A stretch of DNA of 64,000 bases from assembly GCF_018390605.1 (NCBI RefSeq), contig NZ_JAHBGD010000017.1, forward strand, positions 158,240 to 222,239, read 5' to 3'. Within the stretch, counting starts at the first letter, position 1; each line of letters starts with the position of its first letter. Shown in pieces: positions 51,273-62,040 of the stretch. The notes beneath the pieces are model-generated. The model made no database searches and was not told the origin of the DNA. It worked only from the letters and a program-made list of their open reading frames with translations. This DNA is from Ancylobacter defluvii. GTDB taxonomy: Bacteria; Pseudomonadota; Alphaproteobacteria; Rhizobiales; Xanthobacteraceae. A program made the translations under genes and the position numbers.

Positions 51273-51732
51273 GATGCTCTTCTGGGAAGACTTCCACGAG
51301 GGCCATGTCGCGGTAAGCGGGCGCTATGTGGTCGGGCGCGAGGAGATCGTCGCCTTTGCACGGAAATACGACCCCAACCCGCTGCATCTCGACGATGCCG
51401 CCGCCGAGGCGAGCGCCGTCGGCGGGCTGTGCGCCTCCGGCTGGCACATCTGCGCCATCGCCATGCGGCTGCTGGTGGACGGGGTGCTCGCCAATGCCGA
51501 TTGCCTCGGCTCGCCGGGCATCGACGAGACCCGCTTCCTGGCTCCGGTCCGCCCCGGCATGGTGCTGAAGCTGCGCCGTCACATATTGGAGACCCGCTCC
51601 TCGAAGAGCCGGCCGGACATGGGGATCGTCAAGATGCGGCTGGAACTGCTCGACGCCGACAACCGCCCGGTTTGCGAGCTCATCGGGCCGATCATGTTCG
51701 GCCGGCGCAATCCCGGCTTCCGGCCGGCGTGA
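51273..51732 (+). CDS. MaoC-family dehydratase (first of two)
   Basis: A 153-residue hot-dog-fold (R)-hydratase-like protein: FWEDFHEGHVAVSGRYVVGREEIVAFARKYDPNPLHLDDAAAEASAVGGLCASGWHICAIAMRLLVDG. The YDPNPLHLD segment corresponds to the catalytic Asp/His region. ATG 51273 is where family homology starts; an in-frame ATG at 51148 lies in the ArsR operator and is unlikely. Its partner MaoC gene starts 11 bp after its end, and the two may form a heterodimer. Confidence 0.9.
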
Positions 51733-51743
51733 GGGAGGCGGGC

Positions 51744-52220
51744 ATGGACTTCTTCGAGGACATTCTCGTCGGCACCTCCACCCCGCTCGGGGCGCACAGC
51801 TTCTTCGCCGACGAGATCATCGCCTTCGCCCGCGCCTTCGATCCCCAGCCCTTCCATCTCGATGCCGCGGTGGGCGCGCGCATGCATTTCGGCGGCCTCG
51901 CCGCCTCAGGCTGGCACACTGCCGCGGTCGCCGCCCGGCTGCGCGCGCAGGCGATCGCCCGGCACCACGCCGTGCTGCGCGGCCAGGGCAAGCCGACACC
52001 GCGCATCGGCCCCTCCCCCGGCTTCAAGAACCTCAAATGGCTTCGCCCGGTACTGGCCGGCGACACTGTCACCTTCACCAGCGAGGTGACGTCCAAGAAG
52101 CCCAGCGCCAGCCGCCCGGAATGGGGCTTGGTCTTCACCCACGAGACCGGCACCGACCAGTATGGCCGCGCGGTGTTCGCACTGGACGACTGCGTCTTCG
52201 TCGAGCGGATCGAGGCGTGA
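51744..52220 (+). CDS. MaoC-family dehydratase (second of two)
   Basis: A 158-residue MaoC-like protein: FFEDILVGTSTPLGAHSFFADEIIAFARAFDPQPFHLDAAVGARMHFGGLAASGWHTAAVAARLR, then NLKWLRPVLAGDTVTFTSEVTSKKPSASRPEWGLVFTHETGTDQYG. It has the same FDPQPFHLD catalytic segment as its neighbour. ATG 51744 follows GAGGGAGG. Likely acts on an enoyl-CoA or related thioester; substrate unknown. Confidence 0.92.
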   Translation: MDFFEDILVGTSTPLGAHSFFADEIIAFARAFDPQPFHLDAAVGARMHFGGLAASGWHTAAVAARLRAQAIARHHAVLRGQGKPTPRIGPSPGFKNLKWLRPVLAGDTVTFTSEVTSKKPSASRPEWGLVFTHETGTDQYGRAVFALDDCVFVERIEA

Positions 52221-52957
52221 GCGCCCTCCCCGGCGGCGCGCTGCGCGTGCTGCTGTGGAACGTCGCCTGGCGCCGGCCCGCCTCACCCGCCGGTGCGATG
52301 ATACGCGACCTGCTCGCGCGCCACGATCCCGATCTCGTCTGCCTCACCGAGGCGCCGCTCGATCTGCCGGTCGGCGGGCACGTCATCGCCGCCGATCCCG
52401 ATTACGGCATGCCGATGAAGCCCGGCCGCCGCAAGGTGATAGTGTGGAGCCGGCATCCCTGGGAACAGGTGGACGATCGCGGCCATCGCGATCTGCCCTC
52501 CGGCCGCTTCGTACGCGGCATGACCGCGACGCCGCTCGGCCGGCTCGCCGTCATCGGCGTCTGCATTCCCTGGTCGATGGCGCATGTCGCGTGCGGACGG
52601 CGCGACCGCGCGCCCTGGGAAGACCATCGCCGCTACCTGCATGCGTTCGGTGACCTGCTGGGGCGTGAGGCGCCCCGCGCGGACACGCTGCTGCTCGGCG
52701 ACTTCAATCAGGCCATCCCGCGCACGCGAGCACCGAAGGACGTGGCCACGGCCCTCGCCGCCGCGCTGGGGCCGTCGCTCACCGTCGCCACCGCCGGGGC
52801 GATCCCCGGCCTGGAGCGTCCGTCCATCGACCATCTGGCCGCGACAAGCGATCTGACGCCGCTCGACATTGCCGCGCTGCCCAATGTGCTGGAGGACGGC
52901 AGCCGGATCTCCGATCACACCGGCCTCATGATCCGCCTCGCCCGATCGGCACCGTAG
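52217..52957 (+). CDS. Endonuclease/exonuclease/phosphatase family protein
   Basis: A 246-residue EEP-fold hydrolase: N-terminal LRVLLWNVAW, metal-binding Glu in VCLTEAP, central IGVCIPW, Asp/Asn in LLGDFNQAIPR and the C-terminal ISDHTG catalytic His motif. Starts at GTG 52217, overlapping the stop of the second MaoC gene (GTGA). No signal peptide, so it is likely cytoplasmic; a nucleic-acid or phosphodiester substrate is possible. Confidence 0.85.
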   Translation: MSALPGGALRVLLWNVAWRRPASPAGAMIRDLLARHDPDLVCLTEAPLDLPVGGHVIAADPDYGMPMKPGRRKVIVWSRHPWEQVDDRGHRDLPSGRFVRGMTATPLGRLAVIGVCIPWSMAHVACGRRDRAPWEDHRRYLHAFGDLLGREAPRADTLLLGDFNQAIPRTRAPKDVATALAAALGPSLTVATAGAIPGLERPSIDHLAATSDLTPLDIAALPNVLEDGSRISDHTGLMIRLARSAP

Positions 52958-53112
52958 AATGGCCCCGGGCGGCACTGCACCACCGCCACCTCACCACCCA
53001 CTCGCCAGCCTGCAAGCCGCCGCGGCGCCAGCCCCGCCCCGCCCCGCCGGCTGATGCCATGGGACGGGCCGTTTCCACACCGACACCGCCAGAAGGCCTA
53101 TCGCCAACGTAA

Positions 53113-53134
53113 AAGGGCCCCGCAAGGGGCCCTT
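53113..53134 (-). terminator. Terminator of the petABC operon
   Basis: AAGGGCCCC-GCAA-GGGGCCCTT, a perfect 9-bp stem; on the minus strand the stem is followed by TTTTACG. The 52958-53112 stretch before it holds no gene. Confidence 0.9.
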
Positions 53135-53165
53135 CGATACGATGGACGTAAGCGCGGCAGGCCGC

Positions 53166-54053
53166 TCAGTGATCGTGGACCGCCTTCCACACCTTCTTCT
53201 TGGTGAAGTAGAGCAGGCCGGCGAACACGATCAGGAAGATCATAACCTGGAAACCCAGGCGCTTGCGCGCTTCGAGATGCGGCTCGGCGACCCACATCAT
53301 GAAGGCGGTGACGTCGCGCGAATACTGATCGACGGTCTGCGGCGTGCCGTCGGTATAGGTCACCTGATCGGCCGAGATCGGCTGCGGCATCTTGATGGCG
53401 TGGCCGGGGAAGAAGGCGTTGTAGAACGCGCCTTCCGGCACCGTGAAGCCTTCCGGCGGGTCCACATAGCCGTTCAGCAGCGCGTGGATGTAGTCCGGGC
53501 CCTGCTCCTGATACTGGGTGAAGATGTCGATCAGGAAGCCGGGGAAGCCGACCTCATAGGTGCGCGCCTTGGCCAGCGTCGAGAAGTCCGGCGGATAGGC
53601 GCCGCCATTGGAGGCCCGCGCCGCCTGCTCGTTCGGGAACGGCGAGGGCCAGCGGTCGGACAGCCGCGCCGGGCGGTCGAACATGTCGCCGGCATCGTTC
53701 GGGCCGTCCTGCACCTGGTAGCCTTCGGCCACCACCTTGGCCTGCTCCTCGGAGAAGTGCGGCCCGCCCGGCTGGGCGAGGTTGCGGAAGGCCAGCAGAT
53801 GCGCGGAGTGGCAGGAGGCGCAGACCTCCTTGAACACCTGGAAGCCGCGTTGCAGTTGCGCCTGGTCGAACTTGCCGAACGGGCCGGCGAAGCTCCAGCT
53901 TTCGCGGTGCGGCTTCGGCGCGCCCTCGGCGGCGAGCGCCGGGGCCATACCGCCGGCCAACACGGCGCCGGTCACGGCGGCACCGATCAGGCCGCGCCGC
54001 AGCGAGGCGCGGGAGGAGGAGAAGATCGAGAGCGAGGACATCAGTTTGTTCAT
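53166..54053 (-). CDS. petC: Cytochrome c1
   Basis: A 295-residue haem-c subunit of the cytochrome bc1 complex. Signal sequence to about residue 43 (ending APALAAEG), haem-binding CASCH at residues 78-82, axial Met in PGHAIKMPQPI, and a C-terminal anchor (VMIFLIVFAGLLYFTKKKVWKAV). It passes electrons from the Rieske centre to cytochrome c. ATG 54053 follows a 14-bp gap from petB. Unlike Bradyrhizobium, cytochromes b and c1 are not made as one fused precursor. Confidence 0.96.
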   Translation of the reverse strand: MNKLMSSLSIFSSSRASLRRGLIGAAVTGAVLAGGMAPALAAEGAPKPHRESWSFAGPFGKFDQAQLQRGFQVFKEVCASCHSAHLLAFRNLAQPGGPHFSEEQAKVVAEGYQVQDGPNDAGDMFDRPARLSDRWPSPFPNEQAARASNGGAYPPDFSTLAKARTYEVGFPGFLIDIFTQYQEQGPDYIHALLNGYVDPPEGFTVPEGAFYNAFFPGHAIKMPQPISADQVTYTDGTPQTVDQYSRDVTAFMMWVAEPHLEARKRLGFQVMIFLIVFAGLLYFTKKKVWKAVHDH

Positions 54054-54067
54054 CGTTCGGTTCCCGC

Positions 54068-55339
54068 TCAGCCCTTGGTCTGCGGCGCGCTGACGCCGAC
54101 GGATGCGGGGGCGCCCCCCTTCTTGCCCAGCACCGCCTCGGTGATCGAGGCCGGCACCGCCTTCGGCTTCTCGAACAGGCCGAGCAGCGGCAGGATGATC
54201 AGGAAGTGCGCGAAGTACCAGATCGTCAGGATGCGGCCGGCGATGATGTAGCCGCCCTCGGCCGGCTTCGAGCCGAGCCAGCCGAGCCCGATGCACACCA
54301 GCACCCAGATCCAGAAGAACTGCTTGAACAGCGGACGATAGACGCCCGAGCGCACCTTCGAGGTATCCAGCCACGGCACGAAGAACAGCACGATAATGGC
54401 GCTGAACATGGTGAGCACGCCGCCAAGCTTGGAAGGCACTGCGCGCAGCATCGCGTAGAACGGCAGGTAGTACCATTCGGGCACGATATGCGCCGGCGTC
54501 ACCAGCGGGTTGGCCGGGATGTAGTTGTCAGCATGGCCGAGATAGTTCGGGATGTAGAACAGGAACCAGGCGAAGAAGATCAGGAAGCACACCATGCCGA
54601 ACGCGTCCTTGATGGTCGCGTAGGGGGTGAAGGCCACGGTGTCCTTCGGGGTCTTCGGGTCGACGCCGGTCGGATTGTTCTGGCCGACGACATGCAGCGC
54701 CCAGATGTGCAGCACCACCACGCCGGCGATCATGAACGGCAGCAGATAGTGCAGCGAGAAGAAGCGGTTGAGCGTCGGGTTGTCGACCGCGAAGCCGCCC
54801 CACAGCCACTCGACGATGGTCGGGCCGACCACCGGGAAGGCCGAGAACAGGTTGGTGATGACGGTGGCGCCCCAGAAGCTCATCTGGCCCCACGGCAGCA
54901 CGTAGCCCATGAAGGCGGTGGCCATCATCAGCAGGTAGATGATGCAGCCGAGGATCCACAGCACCTCGCGCGGCGCCTTGTAGGACCCGTAATACAGGCC
55001 GCGGAACATGTGGATGTACACCGCGATGAAGAACATCGAGGCGCCGTTGGCGTGGATGTAGCGCAGCAGCCAGCCATAGGAGACGTCGCGCATGATGTGC
55101 TCGACCGAATCGAAGGCCAGCGTCACATGCGGCGTGTAGTGCATCACCAGCACCACGCCCGACAGGATCTGGCAGGCCAGCATCAGCGACAGGATGCCGC
55201 CGAAGGTCCACCAGTAGTTCAGGTTGCGCGGGGTGGGATAGGCGATGAAGGAGGAATGGATCAGCCCGACCAGGGGCAGCCGGCTCTCGAACCACTTGAG
55301 CGCCGGGTTCTTCGGCTCGAAGGTAGCGTGTCCGCTCAT
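54068..55339 (-). CDS. petB: Cytochrome b of the bc1 complex
   Basis: A 423-residue integral membrane protein with eight helices. Landmarks: [52 protein letters not shown] (bH/bL haem His), [37 protein letters not shown], and the Qo-site PEWY in [16 protein letters not shown]. It holds both quinone sites and b haems. It lies between petA (24 bp) and petC (14 bp) on one transcript. Confidence 0.97.
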   Translation of the reverse strand: MSGHATFEPKNPALKWFESRLPLVGLIHSSFIAYPTPRNLNYWWTFGGILSLMLACQILSGVVLVMHYTPHVTLAFDSVEHIMRDVSYGWLLRYIHANGASMFFIAVYIHMFRGLYYGSYKAPREVLWILGCIIYLLMMATAFMGYVLPWGQMSFWGATVITNLFSAFPVVGPTIVEWLWGGFAVDNPTLNRFFSLHYLLPFMIAGVVVLHIWALHVVGQNNPTGVDPKTPKDTVAFTPYATIKDAFGMVCFLIFFAWFLFYIPNYLGHADNYIPANPLVTPAHIVPEWYYLPFYAMLRAVPSKLGGVLTMFSAIIVLFFVPWLDTSKVRSGVYRPLFKQFFWIWVLVCIGLGWLGSKPAEGGYIIAGRILTIWYFAHFLIILPLLGLFEKPKAVPASITEAVLGKKGGAPASVGVSAPQTKG

Positions 55340-55363
55340 CTGTCTCTTTCCCGGATGCTCGGC

Positions 55364-55924
55364 TCAGCCGATGGAGATCTTCGTGTCGGACACGAAATGA
55401 TACGGCGGAATGGCGAGATTTTCCGGCGCCGGGCCACGGCGCACCCGGCCGGCGCTGTCATATTCCGAGCCGTGGCAGGGGCAGAACCAGCCGTCATATT
55501 CGCCCATGTGGCCGATGGGGACGCAGCCGAGATGGGTGCAGATGCCGATGACGACCAGCCACTTCTCCTGGTCCTTGGCGGCGCGGTTCTCGTCGGTGGC
55601 GGGAGCGTCCGCCGGCAGGTTGGCGTTACGGGCTACCGGGTCGAGCAGCGCGGAAAGCTGGGTCGCCCGGGCTTCCTCGATGTCCTTCGGGGTGCGGTTC
55701 CACACGAAGACCGGCTTGCCGCGCCACTTCACGGTGACGATCTGGCCTTCCTGGATCTGGCCGATATCGACCTCGGTCGAGGACAGCGCCAATACCGAGG
55801 CATCCGGCTGCAATTGCGAGATGAAGGGCCACACCAGGGCGGCGGCCCCGACCGCGCCCATGGCGCCGGTCGCGATATAGAGGAAGTCGCGGCGCGTGGT
55901 TTCCGCCGTTCCGGTTGATGCCAC
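55364..55924 (-). CDS. petA: Rieske iron-sulfur subunit of cytochrome bc1
   Basis: A 186-residue Rieske protein: Tat-type twin Arg in [25 protein letters not shown] as signal-anchor, and the [2Fe-2S] boxes CTHLGC and CPCHGSEYD. The GTG at 55924 is taken as start because AAAGGAAA lies 7 bp upstream and the length then fits alphaproteobacterial Rieske proteins (175-190); in-frame codons farther upstream give a non-conserved extension. First gene of petABC. Confidence 0.95.
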   Translation of the reverse strand: MASTGTAETTRRDFLYIATGAMGAVGAAALVWPFISQLQPDASVLALSSTEVDIGQIQEGQIVTVKWRGKPVFVWNRTPKDIEEARATQLSALLDPVARNANLPADAPATDENRAAKDQEKWLVVIGICTHLGCVPIGHMGEYDGWFCPCHGSEYDSAGRVRRGPAPENLAIPPYHFVSDTKISIG

Positions 55925-56265
55925 GAGTGTTTCCTTTCCCCTCACGCCCATCGAACGATGCACGATCCGCCGAGCCAGTCGCCGCCGAAGCCGATCGCCG
56001 CCTAAACCGTTGGCCGCCGCCGCGTGATGCGCCTGCCGCCCCCCGGCGTGACGCAACGCCGGTGCGGCCGATCACGCGGTCGGCTTACCTTCGACTGCCT
56101 CTAATTGCACCCTCCCAGCCCCTTGTCCAGATGACGGCAGTGCGGCAGTCCGCCCCGCCCCCCTGCTGCACCTTCATCCACCTCGGCCGTGTCGACGCCA
56201 TGCTGTCGCCGCAATCCCGCCGTTTCCGACGACCTTTGGTCAGGACCTCGCCCGGAACCGCCGCC
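55925..56265. other. Divergent region between petA and trmL, no gene seen
   Basis: A 341-bp GC-rich stretch that must contain the petABC promoter and the trmL promoter. I see no small gene, terminator-like stem or clear operator in it. Confidence 0.4.
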
Positions 56266-56742
56266 ATGTCGATCCGCCTCGCCCTCTACCAGCCCGACAT
56301 CGCGCAGAATGCCGGCACGCTCGCCCGGCTCGGCACCTGCCTCGGGCTGGAACTGCACATCATCGAGCCGGCCGGCTTTCCGGTGGGCGATGCCGGATTC
56401 CGCCGCGCCGGCATGGACTATCTCGACCGCGCGACGATCCGGCGCCATGCGAGCTTCGATGCCTTCGAGGCCTGGCGGCTGGCGGCGCAAGCGCGGCTGC
56501 TGCTCGCCACCACGCGCGGCGCCGTGCCCTATGTCGCGTTCCGATTCGCGGCGGGTGATGTGCTGCTGCTCGGCCGCGAGAGCGCCGGGGTGCCGGAGCC
56601 GGTGCACGCGGCGGCGGATGCGCGCCTGCTGATCCCGCTGGCGGCGGGGACCCGCTCGCTCAACGTGGCGATCGCCGGCGCGATGATCGCCGGCGAGGCG
56701 CTGCGCCAGCTCGGGGGTTTCCCGGCCGGCGCGGCGGCGTGA
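56266..56742 (+). CDS. trmL: tRNA (cytidine(34)-2'-O)-methyltransferase
   Basis: A 158-residue SPOUT methyltransferase of the TrmL type: MSIRLALYQPDIAQNAGTLARLGTCLGLELHIIEPAGFPVGDAGFRRAGMDYLD, then LLLATTRGAVPYVAFRFAAGDVLLLGRESAGVPEPVHAAADARLLIPLAAGTRSLNVAIAGAMI, with the knot motif GRESAGVP and LNVA. It methylates the wobble base of tRNA-Leu. ATG 56266 is where homology starts; the family has about 150-160 residues. Confidence 0.95.
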   Translation: MSIRLALYQPDIAQNAGTLARLGTCLGLELHIIEPAGFPVGDAGFRRAGMDYLDRATIRRHASFDAFEAWRLAAQARLLLATTRGAVPYVAFRFAAGDVLLLGRESAGVPEPVHAAADARLLIPLAAGTRSLNVAIAGAMIAGEALRQLGGFPAGAAA

Positions 56743-56761
56743 GGCTCACTCCGCCGCCACC

Positions 56762-57097
56762 TCAAGCGAAGAAAGGCGACGTATCGACCGTGAAGTCGTC
56801 GATCAACGGCTTGCCTTGATCAAAATGGCCATGAAACTTGCCGCGGAAGGCCTCGGAGGTGGTGAATTCATCATCGCCCTTCCCATACCGCAGGGCGACA
56901 TAGACCGAGGCCAATCCCGAAAACTTGGTTCCACTCACCCTGATGCCAGCTGGGTCGACGCCAATATTGTCAACGGTCGTCTCGCTCGAAAGCGTATCAA
57001 GTTCGTTCCAGGCGGACGGAAAATCCCTGAGTTCGACAGACCGCACCGCCTCAGCGATCAGGTCCTCAGCATCCCTCTTCTTCAACGTGACGGGCAT
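56762..57097 (-). CDS. Hypothetical protein paired with the FRG-domain gene
   Basis: A 111-residue soluble protein that I do not recognise: begins MPVTLKKRDAEDLIAEAVRSVELRDFPSAWNELDTLSSETTVDN, and later FSGLASVYVALRYGKGDDEFTTSEAFRGKFHGHFDQGKPLIDDFTVDTS. No Cys motif, signal or membrane helix. It starts 9 bp after the stop of the FRG gene and so is almost certainly in the same transcript. Codon use looks less GC-rich than in neighbours. It could be a partner, inhibitor or antitoxin of the FRG protein. Confidence 0.72.
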   Translation of the reverse strand: MPVTLKKRDAEDLIAEAVRSVELRDFPSAWNELDTLSSETTVDNIGVDPAGIRVSGTKFSGLASVYVALRYGKGDDEFTTSEAFRGKFHGHFDQGKPLIDDFTVDTSPFFA

Positions 57098-57106
57098 GCC
57101 GGTTTC

Positions 57107-57847
57107 CTAATAGTTGAACTCGCCGACGGCGACCTTGGAGCGAAACTGCCAAGCCAATGTATCACAGATGCCGTCAAGATCGGCCATGATCGAGGCGGCA
57201 TCGATGGACACCTGAAATAGCCGCCGCTCGAAATCAGAGCGGAACGAGGCTTCGATGTCGAAGGTATCCTCTTCCAGAATATCGTATTCCCAGAATGTCT
57301 CCCAGGCCTTCGTCGGATCGGGATGCACGGTGAAAAGTCCGCGCTGCGCGACGATGCGCGGCGTCACCGCTGTCGGCATGAGCGACACGACGTGAGAGCA
57401 TGCGAAGGGTTCGGAAACACGCCCAACATCGACCAATGGTGGTGCCTTGGCCGCATAAATGCGGGCTTTTGTGTCGCGCGGCTCGCTCGACACCGCGAAA
57501 TACGCCGCGACCAATGGATTCGTTGTCCAGTCCAGAAGCCGCGTCGGCAGTCCATGGTGCTGGGCGAGCGCCAGCAATTCCCATTGCGACATTCCGCCCG
57601 TCTCGATGAACTGGCGAGCACGTCGTTTAAAATTTGCGAAGATGACGGCCTCTGCATCGGCATCGTACACGCTGGCGATTCGTCCGACCTTTGGGATCAG
57701 TCGATGGTTCTTCGCATCAGCAACGCCTCGGAACACCCAGTTTGACTGTCGGTGCCGTTCGACAAAATCCATGAATTCGAGCCATAAACGACGTCGCTCG
57801 ACCGCGAGCCTTTCGCCGCGCGATGTATTCCCAGCATTGGATGCCAT
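57107..57847 (-). CDS. FRG domain-containing protein
   Basis: A 246-residue protein with the FRG domain: the naming motif WVFRG at residues about 38-42, RLIPKVGRIASVYDADAEA, and the diagnostic WELLALAQHHGLPTRLLDWTTNPLVAAYFAVSS. The domain is of unknown function, is widely but patchily distributed and is often found in accessory islands. ATG 57847 is chosen over 57871 because AAGGGGAAA precedes it. Forms a two-gene unit with the small hypothetical gene downstream. Lower GC look than flanking core genes suggests acquisition. Confidence 0.87.
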   Translation of the reverse strand: MASNAGNTSRGERLAVERRRLWLEFMDFVERHRQSNWVFRGVADAKNHRLIPKVGRIASVYDADAEAVIFANFKRRARQFIETGGMSQWELLALAQHHGLPTRLLDWTTNPLVAAYFAVSSEPRDTKARIYAAKAPPLVDVGRVSEPFACSHVVSLMPTAVTPRIVAQRGLFTVHPDPTKAWETFWEYDILEEDTFDIEASFRSDFERRLFQVSIDAASIMADLDGICDTLAWQFRSKVAVGEFNY

Positions 57848-57883
57848 ACGGTTTCCCCTTCCCCCCGGCATCTTACCACCGCC

Positions 57884-59743
<1,860 letters not shown>

Positions 59744-59962
59744 GATCAGCCTTTTCCGCCTTCGATGCGGCGGCAGTATGTCGATTGGGAACGCGCGTGA
59801 ACTAACCGGGAACAAACACGAGTCGCCGTCCATCCGCCAGCATCGATCGGTTGTCCCCGTCCTGCCTGTAGCTCTCCCGCGCGAAAAACCGCGGCGCCGG
59901 CACGCCATTTCGCGAAAGCGCAAAACAATCTAGAAGCGGCGGCGCAGAGAGGAAGCCTGTCG

Positions 59963-60898
59963 ATGTCCGCCTCGAATATCGCCGACGCCGCCCGCAACGC
60001 CCCCGGAACGCCGCTCGACCCGGCGCGCGTCGAGCCGCTGAAGGCGGTCGCCCGCGACTGGTTCGAAGAACTGCGCGACCGCATCTGCGCCGCCTTCGAG
60101 GCGCTTGAGGACGAGGCGCCGGCCGCACTCTATCCCGGCGCCCCCGGCCGCTTCGAGCGCAAGCCCTGGAGCCGCACCGATCATTCCGGCGCTCCCGGCG
60201 GCGGCGGGGTGATGTCGATGATGCGCGGCCGGCTGTTCGAGAAGGTCGGCGTCCATTGCTCCACCGTGTACGGCGAATTCGCCCCGGAATTCCGCAAGCA
60301 GATTCCCGGCGCCGAGGAGGATCCGCGCTTCCACGCCACCGGCATCTCGCTGATCGCCCACATGGCGAACCCGCATGTTCCGGCGGTGCACATGAACACC
60401 CGCCTCGTCGTCACCTCGCGGGCGTGGTTCGGCGGCGGCGCCGACCTCACCCCGGTGCTCGACCGCCGCCGTTCACAAGAGGATCCCGACGCCCTCGCCT
60501 TCCATGCCGCCATGCAGGCCGCCTGCGATGCCCATGCCGTCGCCGACCATGGCCGGCTGAAGGCCTGGTGCGAGGAATATTTCTGGCTGCCGCACCGCCG
60601 GGAGCCGCGCGGCATCGGCGGCATTTTCTACGATTGGCTGGATTCGGGCGACCGCGACGCCGACTTCGCCTTCACCCGCGACGTCGGCCTCGCCTTCCTC
60701 GACATCTATCCGCGCCTGGTGCGCGCCAACCTCGGAACGCCGTGGACCGAGGCCGAGCGCGAGGAACAGCTGATCCGTCGCGGCCGCTATGTCGAGTTCA
60801 ACCTGCTGCACGATCGCGGCACGGTGTTCGGGCTGAAGACCGGCGGCAATGTGGAATCGATCCTGTCCTCGATGCCGCCGGTGGTGAAGTGGCCGTGA
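59963..60898 (+). CDS. hemF: Oxygen-dependent coproporphyrinogen III oxidase
   Basis: A 311-residue aerobic HemF that converts coproporphyrinogen III to protoporphyrinogen IX. Landmarks: [65 protein letters not shown], the metal/His block [22 protein letters not shown] and [39 protein letters not shown] at the C-terminus. ATG 59963 follows AGAGGAAG. Length matches the family. Supplies haem for the cytochromes encoded nearby. Confidence 0.97.
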   Translation: MSASNIADAARNAPGTPLDPARVEPLKAVARDWFEELRDRICAAFEALEDEAPAALYPGAPGRFERKPWSRTDHSGAPGGGGVMSMMRGRLFEKVGVHCSTVYGEFAPEFRKQIPGAEEDPRFHATGISLIAHMANPHVPAVHMNTRLVVTSRAWFGGGADLTPVLDRRRSQEDPDALAFHAAMQAACDAHAVADHGRLKAWCEEYFWLPHRREPRGIGGIFYDWLDSGDRDADFAFTRDVGLAFLDIYPRLVRANLGTPWTEAEREEQLIRRGRYVEFNLLHDRGTVFGLKTGGNVESILSSMPPVVKWP

Positions 60899-60946
60899 CG
60901 GCCGGCTGACCATCTCGCCAACGGCCTCGAGGGGCCAGACGCCCGC

Positions 60947-61849
60947 TCAGGTGCCGCTGCCGATGGCCGGCGCTTCCATGCCGGCATCGGAGGAAGGCTC
61001 CAGCTGGCGCGGTTCCGCGGCCGGCGACGGCACCGGCGGCCGATGCAGCACCCGCAGCGAGGCGAGGTTGATGAAGGGAAAATCCTTCTTCAGCTCGAGG
61101 GAGGCGTCCAGCATCGGCTTGTCTTCCGGCGGCGGTCCGGGCCGGCGCTTCACGCTGTCATTGTAGCCGTGCCGCGTCCGCAGCCAGAGCGGCCGCTCGG
61201 ACGAGATGAGGTGCACCGGAAACCGCTTGTGCACCGTCATGTGGTTGCCGAGCTGGAAGGCGCTCAGATAGCGCTCGGCCGACGAGATCACGCCCAGCCC
61301 CAGCGCCAGGCAGGGCAGTTCGCTGTTCTGCATCTGGATGCCGTCATCCGGCGCCGGCGCGATCGTCCAGCCATTGATCGGGGAAATCACCGTGCCGTCG
61401 GCAAGCGTCTCGGCGTGGCTGCGGATCATGTCGATATAGGAGGGCGGCAGCGCGTCGTCGTCGTCGAACCGATAGGAGAACAGCCGCCCGCCGGCCGCAA
61501 GCTCCACCGACAGCCGCTTTGGCGGCGTCTTGAAGCTTTGCCCCCCGCGCACCTGGACGATGCGGATATTGGGATAGGGCGCGATCATCTCCTGCAGCCG
61601 CTTCTGGCAGAACGCCGGCAAATCCGCGTTGATGATGATGAGCGCATAGGATTGCGGGTGCTTGGTCAGCACCGCATAGGTCGGCAGGGCGTAGCGGCGG
61701 AAGATCTCCAGCCGCAGCCGCAGCCGGCCTTCGTCGAACACCAGCTGCTTGGCTTCCTCGATCGTGAGGTAGCGCGTGGATTCGAACCAGGTCAACGAAT
61801 CCTGGGTTACCAGGCTGAACCGCGTCAGCCCGACGAATGTAATCGACAT
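60947..61849 (-). CDS. Putative rhamnosyltransferase-type glycosyltransferase
   Basis: A 300-residue protein with the pattern of the Rhamno_transf family: N-terminal FVGLTRFSLVTQD, PTYAVLTKHPQSYALIIINADLPAFCQKRLQEMIAPYPNIRIVQV, and SYRFDDDDALPPSYID, whose DDD run resembles the metal-binding DxD of GT-A enzymes. It ends with a Pro/Glu-rich tail. The gene is convergent with hemF. Acceptor and donor are not known; role in surface polysaccharide is inferred only. Confidence 0.78.
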   Translation of the reverse strand: MSITFVGLTRFSLVTQDSLTWFESTRYLTIEEAKQLVFDEGRLRLRLEIFRRYALPTYAVLTKHPQSYALIIINADLPAFCQKRLQEMIAPYPNIRIVQVRGGQSFKTPPKRLSVELAAGGRLFSYRFDDDDALPPSYIDMIRSHAETLADGTVISPINGWTIAPAPDDGIQMQNSELPCLALGLGVISSAERYLSAFQLGNHMTVHKRFPVHLISSERPLWLRTRHGYNDSVKRRPGPPPEDKPMLDASLELKKDFPFINLASLRVLHRPPVPSPAAEPRQLEPSSDAGMEAPAIGSGT

Positions 61850-62040
61850 TCCGCTGCGACCGCCCCTTCGTAACCGAGCGGAAGCTAGGCGCCGCCCGTC
61901 CGGAGGTCAAGCCGGGGCCCGGCCGCACGGCCGCGATCCTCAGCCCGTCATCCCGCGACGATCCCGGATCGCGGCGCGGAAATGGGGCTGTCCGCGCCCG
62001 CCCGGCGCCGGGCGCGACTTCCGGCAGCAGGTGCCGCCGG

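Noticed and set aside
53166..55339. Possible fused cytochrome b/c1 (FbcH-type) precursor
   Set aside because: petB ends with its own stop at 54068 and petC has its own start and signal sequence 14 bp later, so they are separate genes.
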